In this document: positions 1 through 6,165 of the stretch, in pieces | How the letters are laid out: each line of letters opens with the position of its first letter | Numbering within the stretch: the first letter of the stretch is position 1 | Assembly (NCBI GenBank): GCA_013696525.1 | Contig: JACCYK010000092.1 | Location: 1 to 7,604 of the forward strand | DNA length: 7,604 nt | Direction of reading: 5' to 3' | Origin: Chloroflexia bacterium | Lineage (GTDB): Bacteria > Chloroflexota > Chloroflexia > Thermomicrobiales > UBA6265 | Position numbers and translations under genes: made by a program | Notes under the pieces: generated by a model | What the model was told of the DNA's origin: nothing | The model's input: only the letters and a program-made list of their open reading frames with translations | The model's database searches: none

Positions 1-111
1 CCTCCCATTGGTGCCGGCAAGATGGTCCGCCGCTGGACTGTCTTCGCCGTGCCTCGACTGGTCTGACCGATTGGGTACAGTGTCAGGGTGACGTGCGGAA
101 TGGTCAAGTGC

Positions 112-270
112 TTAAACCGCGGTCGAACACGCGACCAAACGACAAGATGGCTGAAGGAGCGCCGAAAGCCGAATAGCCCGAGCGTAATCGATGGTGCTCT
201 TGTTGCCCGTCTCTTGGTGTGGCCGTTCATAATTGGCGGTTTCGATGGCAAAATCTAACCCCGGGATCAT
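112..270 (-). pseudogene. Probable transposase (integrase core, C-terminal) remnant
   Basis: The minus-strand frame encodes a stretch around 181-246 reading I-E-T-A-N-Y-E-R-P-H-Q, then G-N-K-S-T-I-D-Y-A. Known family feature: many integrase-type (DDE, rve) transposases of the IS3/IS481 kind end with a pattern like YNxxRPHQxLGxxTPxxY, shortly after the catalytic glutamate. The match in spacing and residues (N-Y-E-R-P-H-Q, then G, K, S/T, I-D-Y) suggests a remnant of that C-terminus. Nothing upstream in this frame resembles the rest of a transposase: no DDE catalytic core is visible, and the frame only opens at about 339 with a TTG. The reading ends with TAA at 112-114. It is therefore a broken fragment of a mobile element, not a working gene. 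The family cannot be fixed from so little sequence, and a chance match is possible. The remaining 111 bases to the left edge hold no supported gene. Confidence 0.45.
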
Positions 271-310
271 GGCTGTATCCTGGCGGAGACAGTCAGAGGA
301 ACACCCGGGG
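259..310. repeat. Nested inverted repeat between transposase remnant and Abi-like gene
   Basis: An outer perfect 7-bp inverted repeat, CCCCGGG (259-265) and CCCGGGG (304-310), encloses an inner hairpin. The inner arms are CTGTATCC (273-280) and GGAGACAG (285-292), pairing at 7 of 8 positions around a 4-base loop. The element lies about 80 bp upstream of the Abi-like start codon and overlaps the start of the transposase-like remnant. It could be the end of a decayed insertion sequence, a cruciform-forming site, or part of the leader of the downstream gene. The sequence alone does not decide. Confidence 0.45.
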
Positions 311-373
311 TATGCAAGAAATAGCGTACTCTGTAGCAAACGCTTTTGTCAATGTTTTGGACGTTTGACCGTT

Positions 374-384
374 GAGAGGAAGGA
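374..384 (+). promoter_or_regulatory. Ribosome binding site for the TTG-started Abi-like gene
   Basis: The purine run GAGAGGAAGGA lies 6 bases before the TTG at 391. It is the only strong Shine-Dalgarno match near the 5' end of the reading frame and supports TTG as the true start. The next in-frame ATG is about 30 codons in, at 481, and would remove the conserved-looking N-terminal region. Confidence 0.7.
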
Positions 385-390
385 TTCGTA

Positions 391-1071
391 TTGTCTGCCC
401 AATTTGTTTCTGATCTCTACTTCGCGCTCTCAAGAGACCGGTTGGAGGCGTATCGGTCGGCAAATGGCAGCGATCTCGAAATGCTGACCAATTACTTCTG
501 GAATATCGACTTGATCGAAGCGCTCGTTCCCTGTCTCCACGCGGTCGAGCTGGCGCTTCGGAACAGCATTCACGCGGCGCTCACCACTCAGTACGGGACC
601 GAGATGTGGTTTTACCAGCCCGGGGTGCTTGAATCGAGCGAGTTGATTCAGCTCGGGAAGGCATTCCAATACGCTGCCCGAAAGCCGCCGCTCGTAGCCG
701 GCAAGATCGTGGCCGCTTTGAGTTTCGGGTTTTGGCTTGCGCTGCTGGCCGGAAGGTACGAGCAGCGCCTCTGGCAGCCCAACAACTTCGCGCTGCAAAA
801 GATCGTCTTTCCGCACGCGAACAGGAATTCACAGCAGCAGATTTCCCAGCGGTTCGAAACGATCGCAAAATTGCGGAATCGCTGTTTTCACCACGAGGGT
901 ATCTGGTATCGAACCACCTTGCAGCAGGAGCACGCCGATATTCACCAGGCGATCGAGTGGGTCAGCCCCACGCTCCAGATGGCAATTCAGTCCGTCGATA
1001 ACTTTAGTATCGTCCTCGCTGGGCGGGACCAGGTCAAAGCCGACCTCGCCCAGCGATTCGGGCTGACGTAG
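391..1071 (+). CDS. Abi-like family protein with HEPN-type RNase motif
   Basis: The 226-residue product resembles the Abi-like (Abi_2/AbiD-F type) family. Visible hallmarks are the N-terminal VELALRNSIH segment (residues 52-61), the aromatic block SFGFWLALLAGRYEQRLW (111-128), and LRNRCFHHEGIW (161-172). The last contains R162-N163-x3-H167, the R-x4-6-H signature of HEPN ribonuclease-fold proteins. Length is normal for the family and no signal peptide is evident, so it should be cytosolic. Known of the family: some members abort phage infection and many HEPN proteins cleave RNA, but most copies of this type are uncharacterised, so a defence role here is inference. It stands alone, with no antitoxin-like partner in the window, and sits next to a transposase remnant in DNA of clearly lower GC than its neighbours, which suggests transfer. 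It converges on the TRAP operon with a 111-bp gap. Confidence 0.8.
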   Translation: MSAQFVSDLYFALSRDRLEAYRSANGSDLEMLTNYFWNIDLIEALVPCLHAVELALRNSIHAALTTQYGTEMWFYQPGVLESSELIQLGKAFQYAARKPPLVAGKIVAALSFGFWLALLAGRYEQRLWQPNNFALQKIVFPHANRNSQQQISQRFETIAKLRNRCFHHEGIWYRTTLQQEHADIHQAIEWVSPTLQMAIQSVDNFSIVLAGRDQVKADLAQRFGLT

Positions 1072-1182
1072 CCGGCGTGGGAAATCGACGAAGGTTGAGA
1101 AGAGCAGGAGTCAGTATCCTGGATGCACCATGCGATGGCAGCGGGTCCGTTCCGGCCATGATTGGATTGAACTACCAGGTTA

Positions 1183-3198
1183 TTAGGTAGACGGGCTGAG
1201 GGTCGGCGTCGAGCCACGAATGCGTACCACATGGATGGCGAGGGCGGCGGCCAGGAGGGCCAGGCCGGCGAGGTCTTGGACCGTTCCGGTGTAGAGCAGG
1301 AGGCCGGCGGCGGGGATCAGCAGGGCGCGCTCCAGCCAGGTGGCGGGCTGGATGATCCAGCCGCCGACGCCGAGAACCAGGGCGACGATCGCGAAGCAAG
1401 CGGTCACGGTGGCGAGGACGACCGCGAGCGGGTCGCCGATCCCCAGCAGTTGGACCCCGGTGTCGCTATTGACCGTGAACATGAAGGGGACGACGAAGGC
1501 AGGCAGGGTGTATTTCCAGGTGACCATCATCGTCTTGAACGGGTTGCCGCCGGTGATGGCGGAGGCGGCGAACGGGGCCAGGGCGGTCGGCGGTGAGACT
1601 TCGGAAAGCACCGCGTAGTAGAAGATGAACATGTGGGCCGCCACCTCGGGCACACCCAGCGAGATCATGGCCGGGGCGGTGATCACGGCGGCGATGATGT
1701 AGGAGGCCGTTACCGGCACCGCCAAGCCCAGGATCCAGACCGCCAGCGCGGTCAGGACCACCGTCATGAAGAGCTGGCCCCGCGCCAGGTCCACGATCAG
1801 GTCCGACATCTTGAGGCCAAGTCCGGTTAGGGTAAAGACGCCGACGATGATGCCGGCGGTGGCGCAGGTGGCGACCACGGACAGGGTGCCGTTGGCGCCG
1901 GCTTCCAGCACCTTGAGCGTCCGCCGCGGCCCGATCGCCGTCTCCCGCCGCAGGAAGCTGAGTAGGAAGCCGAGGATGATGGCGAAGAAGACGGCGGTCA
2001 TCGGCGTGAAGCCGATCACCATCAGGACGACGATCGCGATCAACGAGGTGAAGTGATACCAGTAGCGGCGGACCATCACCAGCAGCGGCTCGGTCTTGAT
2101 CGTCACCGCCCGGGTCTTCATCTTCCGGGCATCGAGCTCGACCATCAGGAAGATCGAGATGTAATAGAGGATGGTGGGGATGGTCGCCATCTTGATCACG
2201 TCGAGGTAGGAGATGCGGAGATACTCGGCGATCAGGAAGGCGGCGGCGCCCAGCGTCGGCGGCGAGAGGATGGCCCCGATCCCGGCCGCTGATAAGACGG
2301 CGCCGCCCGATTCGCGGTCGTAGCCGGCCCGGCGCAGCAGCGGCCAGGCGACGGTGCCGAGCGTGACCGTGGTCGCCACCCCGCTGCCGGAGACGGTGCC
2401 GAGCAGGAAGCCGGCGACCGAGGTGGTGCGGCCGGCGCCGCTCGGCTTGCCGCCCATGGCCGCGAACGAAAAATCGAGGAAGAACTTGCCGGCGCCGGAA
2501 TACTCCAAGACCGCGCCATAGATGGTGAACAGGATGATGAAGGTAGCCGCGACGTCGAGCGGGACGCCGAAGATGCCTTCGAGCGAGATATAAAGGTTGC
2601 CGACGATGCGGTCGATGTCATAGCCGCGGTGCCCATATTGGCCGGGCAGGATGTAGCCATAGTGGCAATAGAGCAAGAGGATGATGGCGACGACCGGCAG
2701 GATCCAGCCGATGGTGCGCCGGGTCGCTTCCAGGATGAGGGCGATCGTTAGGGCGCCCATCACGATGTCGAGCTCGGTCGGGCGGGCCGAGCGGTAGACG
2801 AACTCCTGGAAATCGAGGATCGGATAGGCGGTGACGGCAAGGCTGAGCAGCGCCAGCAACACATCGAACGGCGACACCCGGCTCTTGCTGCGCTCGATCA
2901 AGGGGAAGCGGAGGAAGGTGAGGGCCAGCGCGAGGCCGAGGAAGCTGGTGCGGTAGATCTGGGCCGGGATCGTGGCCCGCGTGGCGTACAGGGCGTACAG
3001 CGAGAGCCCGACCGCCAGCGCCCCGGCGGCGTAGACCCAGAGCCCGGTCAGACGGCGGGCGCTCCCCTCGCCCTCGTACTCCTCGATGATCTCCTGGGCC
3101 CGGTCCTCGCCCATGATGTCGCCGACATACGCCTCGTCGAGGTCATTGCCGGGGTCAGTAGGATCGCGCCGGACCCGGTTTGGCGGCTGGTCGTTCAT
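1183..3198 (-). CDS. TRAP transporter fused permease (DctQ-like plus DctM-like), TAXI type
   Basis: This 671-residue polytopic membrane protein is the transport subunit of a TRAP system, moving the solute delivered by the periplasmic binding protein using an ion gradient. It has a charged cytosolic N-terminus (1-50), then membrane segments from about residue 53. The first roughly 200 residues correspond to the small DctQ-like part, fused to the large DctM-like part. Family-typical stretches are GTVSGSGVATTVTLGTVAWP (267-286), AAGIGAILSPPTLGAAAF (304-321), VPVTASYIIAAVITAP (494-509) and YAVLSEVSPPTALAPFAASA (528-547). Extra hydrophobic segments at about 590-660 are usual in fused TAXI-type permeases. 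The ATG at 3196-3198 overlaps the TGA of the DUF1850 gene as ATGA, so translation is probably coupled. A GGGAG site (3209-3213) lies 10 bases upstream. It is the last gene of the operon; no clear terminator with a T-run was seen after its TAA. Confidence 0.93.
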   Translation of the reverse strand: MNDQPPNRVRRDPTDPGNDLDEAYVGDIMGEDRAQEIIEEYEGEGSARRLTGLWVYAAGALAVGLSLYALYATRATIPAQIYRTSFLGLALALTFLRFPLIERSKSRVSPFDVLLALLSLAVTAYPILDFQEFVYRSARPTELDIVMGALTIALILEATRRTIGWILPVVAIILLLYCHYGYILPGQYGHRGYDIDRIVGNLYISLEGIFGVPLDVAATFIILFTIYGAVLEYSGAGKFFLDFSFAAMGGKPSGAGRTTSVAGFLLGTVSGSGVATTVTLGTVAWPLLRRAGYDRESGGAVLSAAGIGAILSPPTLGAAAFLIAEYLRISYLDVIKMATIPTILYYISIFLMVELDARKMKTRAVTIKTEPLLVMVRRYWYHFTSLIAIVVLMVIGFTPMTAVFFAIILGFLLSFLRRETAIGPRRTLKVLEAGANGTLSVVATCATAGIIVGVFTLTGLGLKMSDLIVDLARGQLFMTVVLTALAVWILGLAVPVTASYIIAAVITAPAMISLGVPEVAAHMFIFYYAVLSEVSPPTALAPFAASAITGGNPFKTMMVTWKYTLPAFVVPFMFTVNSDTGVQLLGIGDPLAVVLATVTACFAIVALVLGVGGWIIQPATWLERALLIPAAGLLLYTGTVQDLAGLALLAAALAIHVVRIRGSTPTLSPST

Positions 3199-3674
3199 CG
3201 GCAGGTATCTCCCGCGAACCGGTTGCCCAGACCGGCGCCAATGATGACCCGGTGCTGGTTGCCGGTCGCGGTCAGGAGATCGAGCGTTTGGTCGCTGAAG
3301 AGGAGGCGCGGCTTGCCAACCTGGTCGATCCGCACGGCGATCTCGTCAAATTCGGCCGCCGGGATCTCGATTCGGTACATCTCGCCCTCCCGGACCACGT
3401 TGGCCGTGTGCGCGTAGTAGTCGGCGGCCGCGGGATGTTCGGTGCGCATCGCCACCCGGCGCAGCGTCCCCTGGCGGGTAACCATGTACTCCTCGTGGAC
3501 ATCGCCCCCGTACATTGAATGAGTAAAGGCGAGGGTGACGCGCTCGCCGTGGGCCAGGGAGCGGCAGGCTACCGCGGTGCCGGTCGTGTCGTCGACCACG
3601 GTTAGCCGGGGCACCGGGGTCGCGATGGCGATGACCGCCAAGAGCCCGAGAATCACGAGCAGGCCGAGGCGCAT
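3195..3674 (-). CDS. DUF1850 family protein, TRAP-associated
   Basis: The 159-residue protein begins with a hydrophobic segment (about residues 3-19), a signal peptide or single membrane anchor, so the rest is probably periplasmic or extracytoplasmic. The segment THSMYGGDVHEEY (51-63) matches the THSVE...E pattern of DUF1850 proteins. A second conserved-looking region is EIPAAEFDEIAVRI (103-116). Known context: DUF1850 genes commonly lie between or beside the binding protein and fused permease of TAXI-type TRAP transporters, and their function is not established. Here it lies 102 bp after the binding-protein gene and overlaps the permease start by 4 bp, so its product is likely made in step with the permease. 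Acting as an accessory or assembly factor is only inference. The ATG at 3672-3674 has a modest GGTGAG site (3681-3686) 6 bases upstream. Confidence 0.85.
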   Translation of the reverse strand: MRLGLLVILGLLAVIAIATPVPRLTVVDDTTGTAVACRSLAHGERVTLAFTHSMYGGDVHEEYMVTRQGTLRRVAMRTEHPAAADYYAHTANVVREGEMYRIEIPAAEFDEIAVRIDQVGKPRLLFSDQTLDLLTATGNQHRVIIGAGLGNRFAGDTCR

Positions 3675-3711
3675 GGGTGTCTCACCGGCCCGGCGGGAGG
3701 CGATGGGTGGC

Positions 3712-3747
3712 GCGGGGCTGGAGCGGTGGTGGCCGCTTAGGCCCCGC
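3712..3747 (-). promoter_or_regulatory. Intercistronic hairpin after the TAXI binding-protein gene
   Basis: Read on the transcribed (minus) strand, the gap between binding protein and DUF1850 holds GCGGGGC, a 3-base spacer, AGCGG, a 6-base loop, CCGCT, a 3-base spacer, GCCCCGC. That is a 7-bp outer stem (3712-3718 with 3741-3747) and a 5-bp inner stem (3722-3726 with 3733-3737), separated by a symmetric 3x3 internal loop. No T-run follows, so it is not a standard intrinsic terminator. Such hairpins after the first gene of binding-protein transporter operons are known to protect the upstream message from 3' decay or partly stop transcription, giving more binding protein than permease. That role here is inference. 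Confidence 0.55.
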
Positions 3748-3776
3748 CAGCGACGAATGCCGCGGTCGCGTGCCGG

Positions 3777-4772
3777 CTATCCTTCCGGGGTGGCGGCGGC
3801 GCCGACCGTGACGCCTTGCTCCTCGTAGTACCGGAGGGCGCCGGGGTGGAACGGCACCGGCGAGTTCGCCACCGCCGATTCCAGCGACAAATTCTCGGCT
3901 TCCGGGTGCGAAAGGATCAGGGCGTCCTGGTTCTCGAACATCGCCGCCAAAATGTCGTGGGCCAGCGCCTCGTCGAAGTCCGCGTGCACGACCAGGACGT
4001 TGGGCACGACGATGACGCCGGTCTCCTCGTCGTGGCCGGGATAGGTACCGCCCGCCACCGTGTCGACGCCGTAGAACTCGCCGTACTCGTCTTGCAACGC
4101 GCTCGCTAGGTCATCGTTCGGCAGCAGCTTCAGATCAAAGTTCGGCGTTGCCCCGAGGTCGGTGACCGAGGCGGTGGGCAGGCCGCCGGACCAGAAGTAG
4201 GCGTCGATCCGGCCGTCGCGGATGGCGCCGGCGGACTCGGCGGCGCCGAGCTGCTCGCGGGTGATGCCGGATTGGGGATCGATTCCGGCGGCGGTCAGGA
4301 TGCGGTCGGCGATGACCTCGGTGCCGCTGCCGGGAGCGCCGACCGAGACCCGTTTGCCGGCGAGGTCGGCGACCGTGTCGATGCCGGCGCCGTCACTGGT
4401 CACGATGTGGGTGACATTGTTGTAGAGCACCGCCAGCGCCTGCACCGGCACCGCTTGCTCGAAGGGGCCGGTGCCTTGGGCGGCGTCATAGAGCGTATCG
4501 GCGAGGACGAAGGCGAGATCGGCATCCCGGCTTTCGATGAGCAGGAGGTTGTCGACCGAGGCCGGCGTGACTTCGGCCGTGACGTCGATCCCTTCAATCT
4601 CGTTCGAGATCAGGTTGGCCAGGCCGCCGCCATAGGGATAGTAGACGCCGCCGGTGCCGCCGGTGGCGATCGAGAGCCGGTCCTGGGCCAGCACGCCCGG
4701 GACGGCGACGGCAAGCATCGAGGTCAGTAACAAGATCACCAGTAGACCACTTGATCGTCGGAGCCAAGACAT
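3777..4772 (-). CDS. TAXI family TRAP transporter solute-binding protein
   Basis: The 331-residue protein is the extracytoplasmic receptor of the TRAP system. A basic then hydrophobic N-terminus (1-29) ending in VLA-Q is a Sec signal peptide with likely cleavage near residue 29. No lipobox cysteine is seen. TAXI-family hallmarks follow: SIATGGTGGVYYPYGGGLAN (34-53), NLLLIESRDADLAFVLADT (75-93), DLAGKRVSVGAPGSGTEV (136-153), DAYFWSGGLPTASVTDL (190-206) and PFHPGALRYYEEQGV (307-321). Length is typical. The frame stays open back to 5039, but the ATG at 4772 is preferred because the signal peptide begins there and an AAAGGAGG site lies 6 bases upstream; the longer version adds a low-complexity, non-secretory leader. 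It is the first gene of the operon with DUF1850 and the fused permease. Characterised TAXI proteins bind small organic acids or amino acids; the ligand here cannot be read from sequence. Confidence 0.93.
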   Translation of the reverse strand: MSWLRRSSGLLVILLLTSMLAVAVPGVLAQDRLSIATGGTGGVYYPYGGGLANLISNEIEGIDVTAEVTPASVDNLLLIESRDADLAFVLADTLYDAAQGTGPFEQAVPVQALAVLYNNVTHIVTSDGAGIDTVADLAGKRVSVGAPGSGTEVIADRILTAAGIDPQSGITREQLGAAESAGAIRDGRIDAYFWSGGLPTASVTDLGATPNFDLKLLPNDDLASALQDEYGEFYGVDTVAGGTYPGHDEETGVIVVPNVLVVHADFDEALAHDILAAMFENQDALILSHPEAENLSLESAVANSPVPFHPGALRYYEEQGVTVGAAATPEG

Positions 4773-4778
4773 CCTCGT

Positions 4779-4786
4779 CCTCCTTT
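4779..4786 (-). promoter_or_regulatory. Strong ribosome binding site fixing the TAXI protein start
   Basis: On the minus strand AAAGGAGG precedes the ATG at 4770-4772 by 6 bases. It is a near-perfect Shine-Dalgarno match at good spacing. It places the start at 4772 rather than at 5039, where the open frame begins. Confidence 0.85.
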
Positions 4787-4917
4787 GCCTCTGTTCCAGC
4801 GCTAGCACATCCCGCCGGCGCCTCGCAACCGTTGCATTGGACACGACGGCTATCATACGGCACGGTGGCGGCGACGGCGCCCGTGTTGCCGGTTTCCGTC
4901 GCGGGTATGGACCAGGT

Positions 4918-4939
4918 TTGGTGTTGCACACTACACCAA
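4918..4939. promoter_or_regulatory. Candidate operator: 7-8-7 dyad between divergent TRAP and PAP2 genes
   Basis: A perfect inverted repeat, TTGGTGT (4918-4924) and ACACCAA (4933-4939), is separated by 8 bases, giving a 22-bp two-fold symmetric site. It lies in the 223-bp region between the TAXI binding-protein start (4772, minus) and the PAP2 start (4996, plus). The centre-to-centre distance between half-sites is about 15 bp, which is plausible for a dimeric helix-turn-helix regulator. A second, weaker 7-bp inverted repeat, GCGACGG/CCGTCGC (4871-4877 with 4896-4902), lies closer to the TRAP operon. No regulator gene is present in the window and I could not recognise a consensus for a specific family. 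Confidence 0.4.
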
Positions 4940-4995
4940 CTCGCGTTGTCGGCCCGGGCTGACCCCGAAATTCCGGTGGAGGAGCAAACGACGGC

Positions 4996-5640
4996 GTGAT
5001 TGTATGCTTCGTGGTGCTGGCGATCGTGACCGCATTCATCTCTCGCGTAGCGGCCGGGGACGGGCTGGTGCCGGGCGATGTCTGGCTCGCGCTTCAACTT
5101 CAGGACGTGACGTGGCCGGGACTCGATGGCCTGGTGCGGGCGACCAATTGGCTGGGCCAGGGACTGCCCGCGACGTTGGTCTCGCTCGCCATTGTCATCG
5201 CGTTGTTCGTGACTCGGTTCCAAGCCGAGGCGCTGCTGGTGCTGGCGGCGGCGCTGGTCCGGCTGCTGAACAATCCGCTCAAAGTCGTGCTCAACAGCCC
5301 GCGGCCGACGATCGAGCAGATCGGCGTCAGCGAGGACGCGCCCGGGTTCGGATTTCCCAGCGGCCACGCGATGGGGGCCATGCTCTTGTTTGGCGCGATC
5401 ATCATCATCCTGCCGGCGATCATCCGCCGCCGGTGGCTGGTAGTGATGCTTCAGGCCGCAGCCTTCGTGCTCATCCTCGTCACCGGGTTTGGCCGTGTCT
5501 CCACCGGCGCCCATTGGCCGTCGGACGTCCTCGGCGGCTATCTCTTTGGGTTGCTGCTGCTGCTGCCACTCGGCTGGCTGTACCATCGTTACCGGTGGGA
5601 GCTGAACCTCCGTCGATGGCCTTGGCAACCCGCGGGTTAG
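4996..5640 (+). CDS. PAP2 superfamily phosphatase, membrane-bound
   Basis: The 214-residue integral membrane protein carries all three PAP2 catalytic motifs. They are K96-x6-R103-P104 (KVVLNSPRP), PSGH with H124 (residues 121-124), and R167-x5-H173-x3-D177 (GRVSTGAHWPSD). Hydrophobic segments at about 3-15, 58-72, 78-92, 126-143, 149-164 and 178-195 fit a six-helix PAP2 fold. Family members remove phosphate from lipids such as phosphatidic acid, phosphatidylglycerol phosphate or undecaprenyl pyrophosphate; which applies cannot be told here. The GTG at 4996 is the first possible start after an in-frame TGA at 4960. A GGTGGAGGAG site (4975-4984) lies 11 bases upstream, slightly long spacing. 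The gene is divergent from the TRAP operon, and its TAG overlaps the stop of the convergent DinB gene by 4 bp. Confidence 0.92.
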   Translation: MIVCFVVLAIVTAFISRVAAGDGLVPGDVWLALQLQDVTWPGLDGLVRATNWLGQGLPATLVSLAIVIALFVTRFQAEALLVLAAALVRLLNNPLKVVLNSPRPTIEQIGVSEDAPGFGFPSGHAMGAMLLFGAIIIILPAIIRRRWLVVMLQAAAFVLILVTGFGRVSTGAHWPSDVLGGYLFGLLLLLPLGWLYHRYRWELNLRRWPWQPAG

Positions 5641-6122
5641 CTCGAATTCGTGGCGCTGGCGCGGGCGCGGCGGATTTGATCGGCGTGGTCGTGGGCGTGG
5701 CCGGCATAGATGCGCAGCCAGTGCTCGACGCCATACGGCCCATCAATCTCATTGTGGGTGCCGGCTTTGGCCCAATCGGTCTCGGAGAGCTGGTCGAGGA
5801 TTTCGGCGGTCGAGGACCGGGCGCCCGCGAACGCCTGGAACGAGCCGGCAATGGGGCGTCCCGGGTTGGAAAAGACCCGCACGAACTCGTCCTGGTCATA
5901 GCCGACGATGGCCGGCGCTGGTTCCGCGATCAGGCGGCGCAGGCGGATGGCGGAGGTCATCTCGCTGTCGGCGAGGTGATGGACGATTTCGCGCGTGGTC
6001 CATTCATCCGGCGCGGGCCGGGCGTCCAGCTCGGGGTCGGTGATGCCGGCCAGCGCGTCCTCGATCATGCGAGGACCGTCCTTGTATTGGCCAACTAGCC
6101 GTTGGCGTGTCGCATCGTCCAT
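5637..6122 (-). CDS. DinB family protein (DinB_2-like, putative metal-dependent)
   Basis: The 161-residue cytosolic protein fits the DinB/YfiT-like four-helix-bundle superfamily. The pattern DEWTTREIVHHLADSE (39-54) is the characteristic W...H-L segment. GHAHDHADQIRRA (141-153) near the C-terminus supplies the second histidine pair. H48 or H49 together with H142 and H146 would form the typical three-histidine metal site. Some superfamily members are thiol-dependent S-transferases (bacillithiol or mycothiol) or maleylpyruvate isomerase relatives; most, like this one, have no assigned reaction. It is not the DNA polymerase IV that shares the dinB name. The ATG at 6120-6122 has a GAGGAGGT site (6132-6139) 9 bases upstream, which fixes the start. 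Its TAA overlaps the TAG of the convergent PAP2 gene. It is divergent from the MFS gene, with a 310-bp inverted-repeat-rich gap between them. Confidence 0.88.
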   Translation of the reverse strand: MDDATRQRLVGQYKDGPRMIEDALAGITDPELDARPAPDEWTTREIVHHLADSEMTSAIRLRRLIAEPAPAIVGYDQDEFVRVFSNPGRPIAGSFQAFAGARSSTAEILDQLSETDWAKAGTHNEIDGPYGVEHWLRIYAGHAHDHADQIRRARASATNSS

Positions 6123-6165
6123 CGTCGTCCGACCTCCTCACAAGTGATGCCGTATCGCGTTACAA

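Noticed and set aside
1..111. Possible end of a gene entering from the left (21 codons ending in TGA at 64-66)
   Set aside because: Too short to recognise any family, and other frames are also open over the same bases.
345..373. TTGTCA at 345-350 as a -35 element for the Abi-like gene
   Set aside because: No matching -10 hexamer lies 16-18 bases downstream, and a start there would leave too little leader before the ribosome binding site.
1072..1190. Terminator between the convergent Abi-like gene and TRAP operon, for example CTACC...GGTAG at 1172-1190
   Set aside because: The stem is only 5 bp with a 9-base loop, includes the TRAP stop codon, and has no T-run on either strand.
4852..4857. 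TATGAT (minus strand) as a -10 element for the TRAP operon
   Set aside because: The hexamer fits 5 of 6 positions, but nothing resembling a -35 element is found at 16-18 bases spacing, so it was not called as a promoter.
3777..5039. Longer 420-residue version of the TAXI binding protein starting at 5039
   Set aside because: The extra 89 residues are low-complexity, precede the obvious signal peptide and overlap the PAP2 start. The ATG at 4772 has a near-perfect ribosome binding site and begins directly with the signal peptide.
4594..5628. Long minus-strand open frame (344 codons) opposite the PAP2 gene
   Set aside because: It is a shadow frame: rich in Q, R, D and H, with no recognisable domain, and antisense to a gene with all PAP2 catalytic motifs.
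5004..6098. Long plus-strand open frame (364 codons) across PAP2 and antisense to DinB
   Set aside because: Its composition (A, G, R rich) is that of an off-frame translation of high-GC DNA, and it spans two well-supported genes in other frames.
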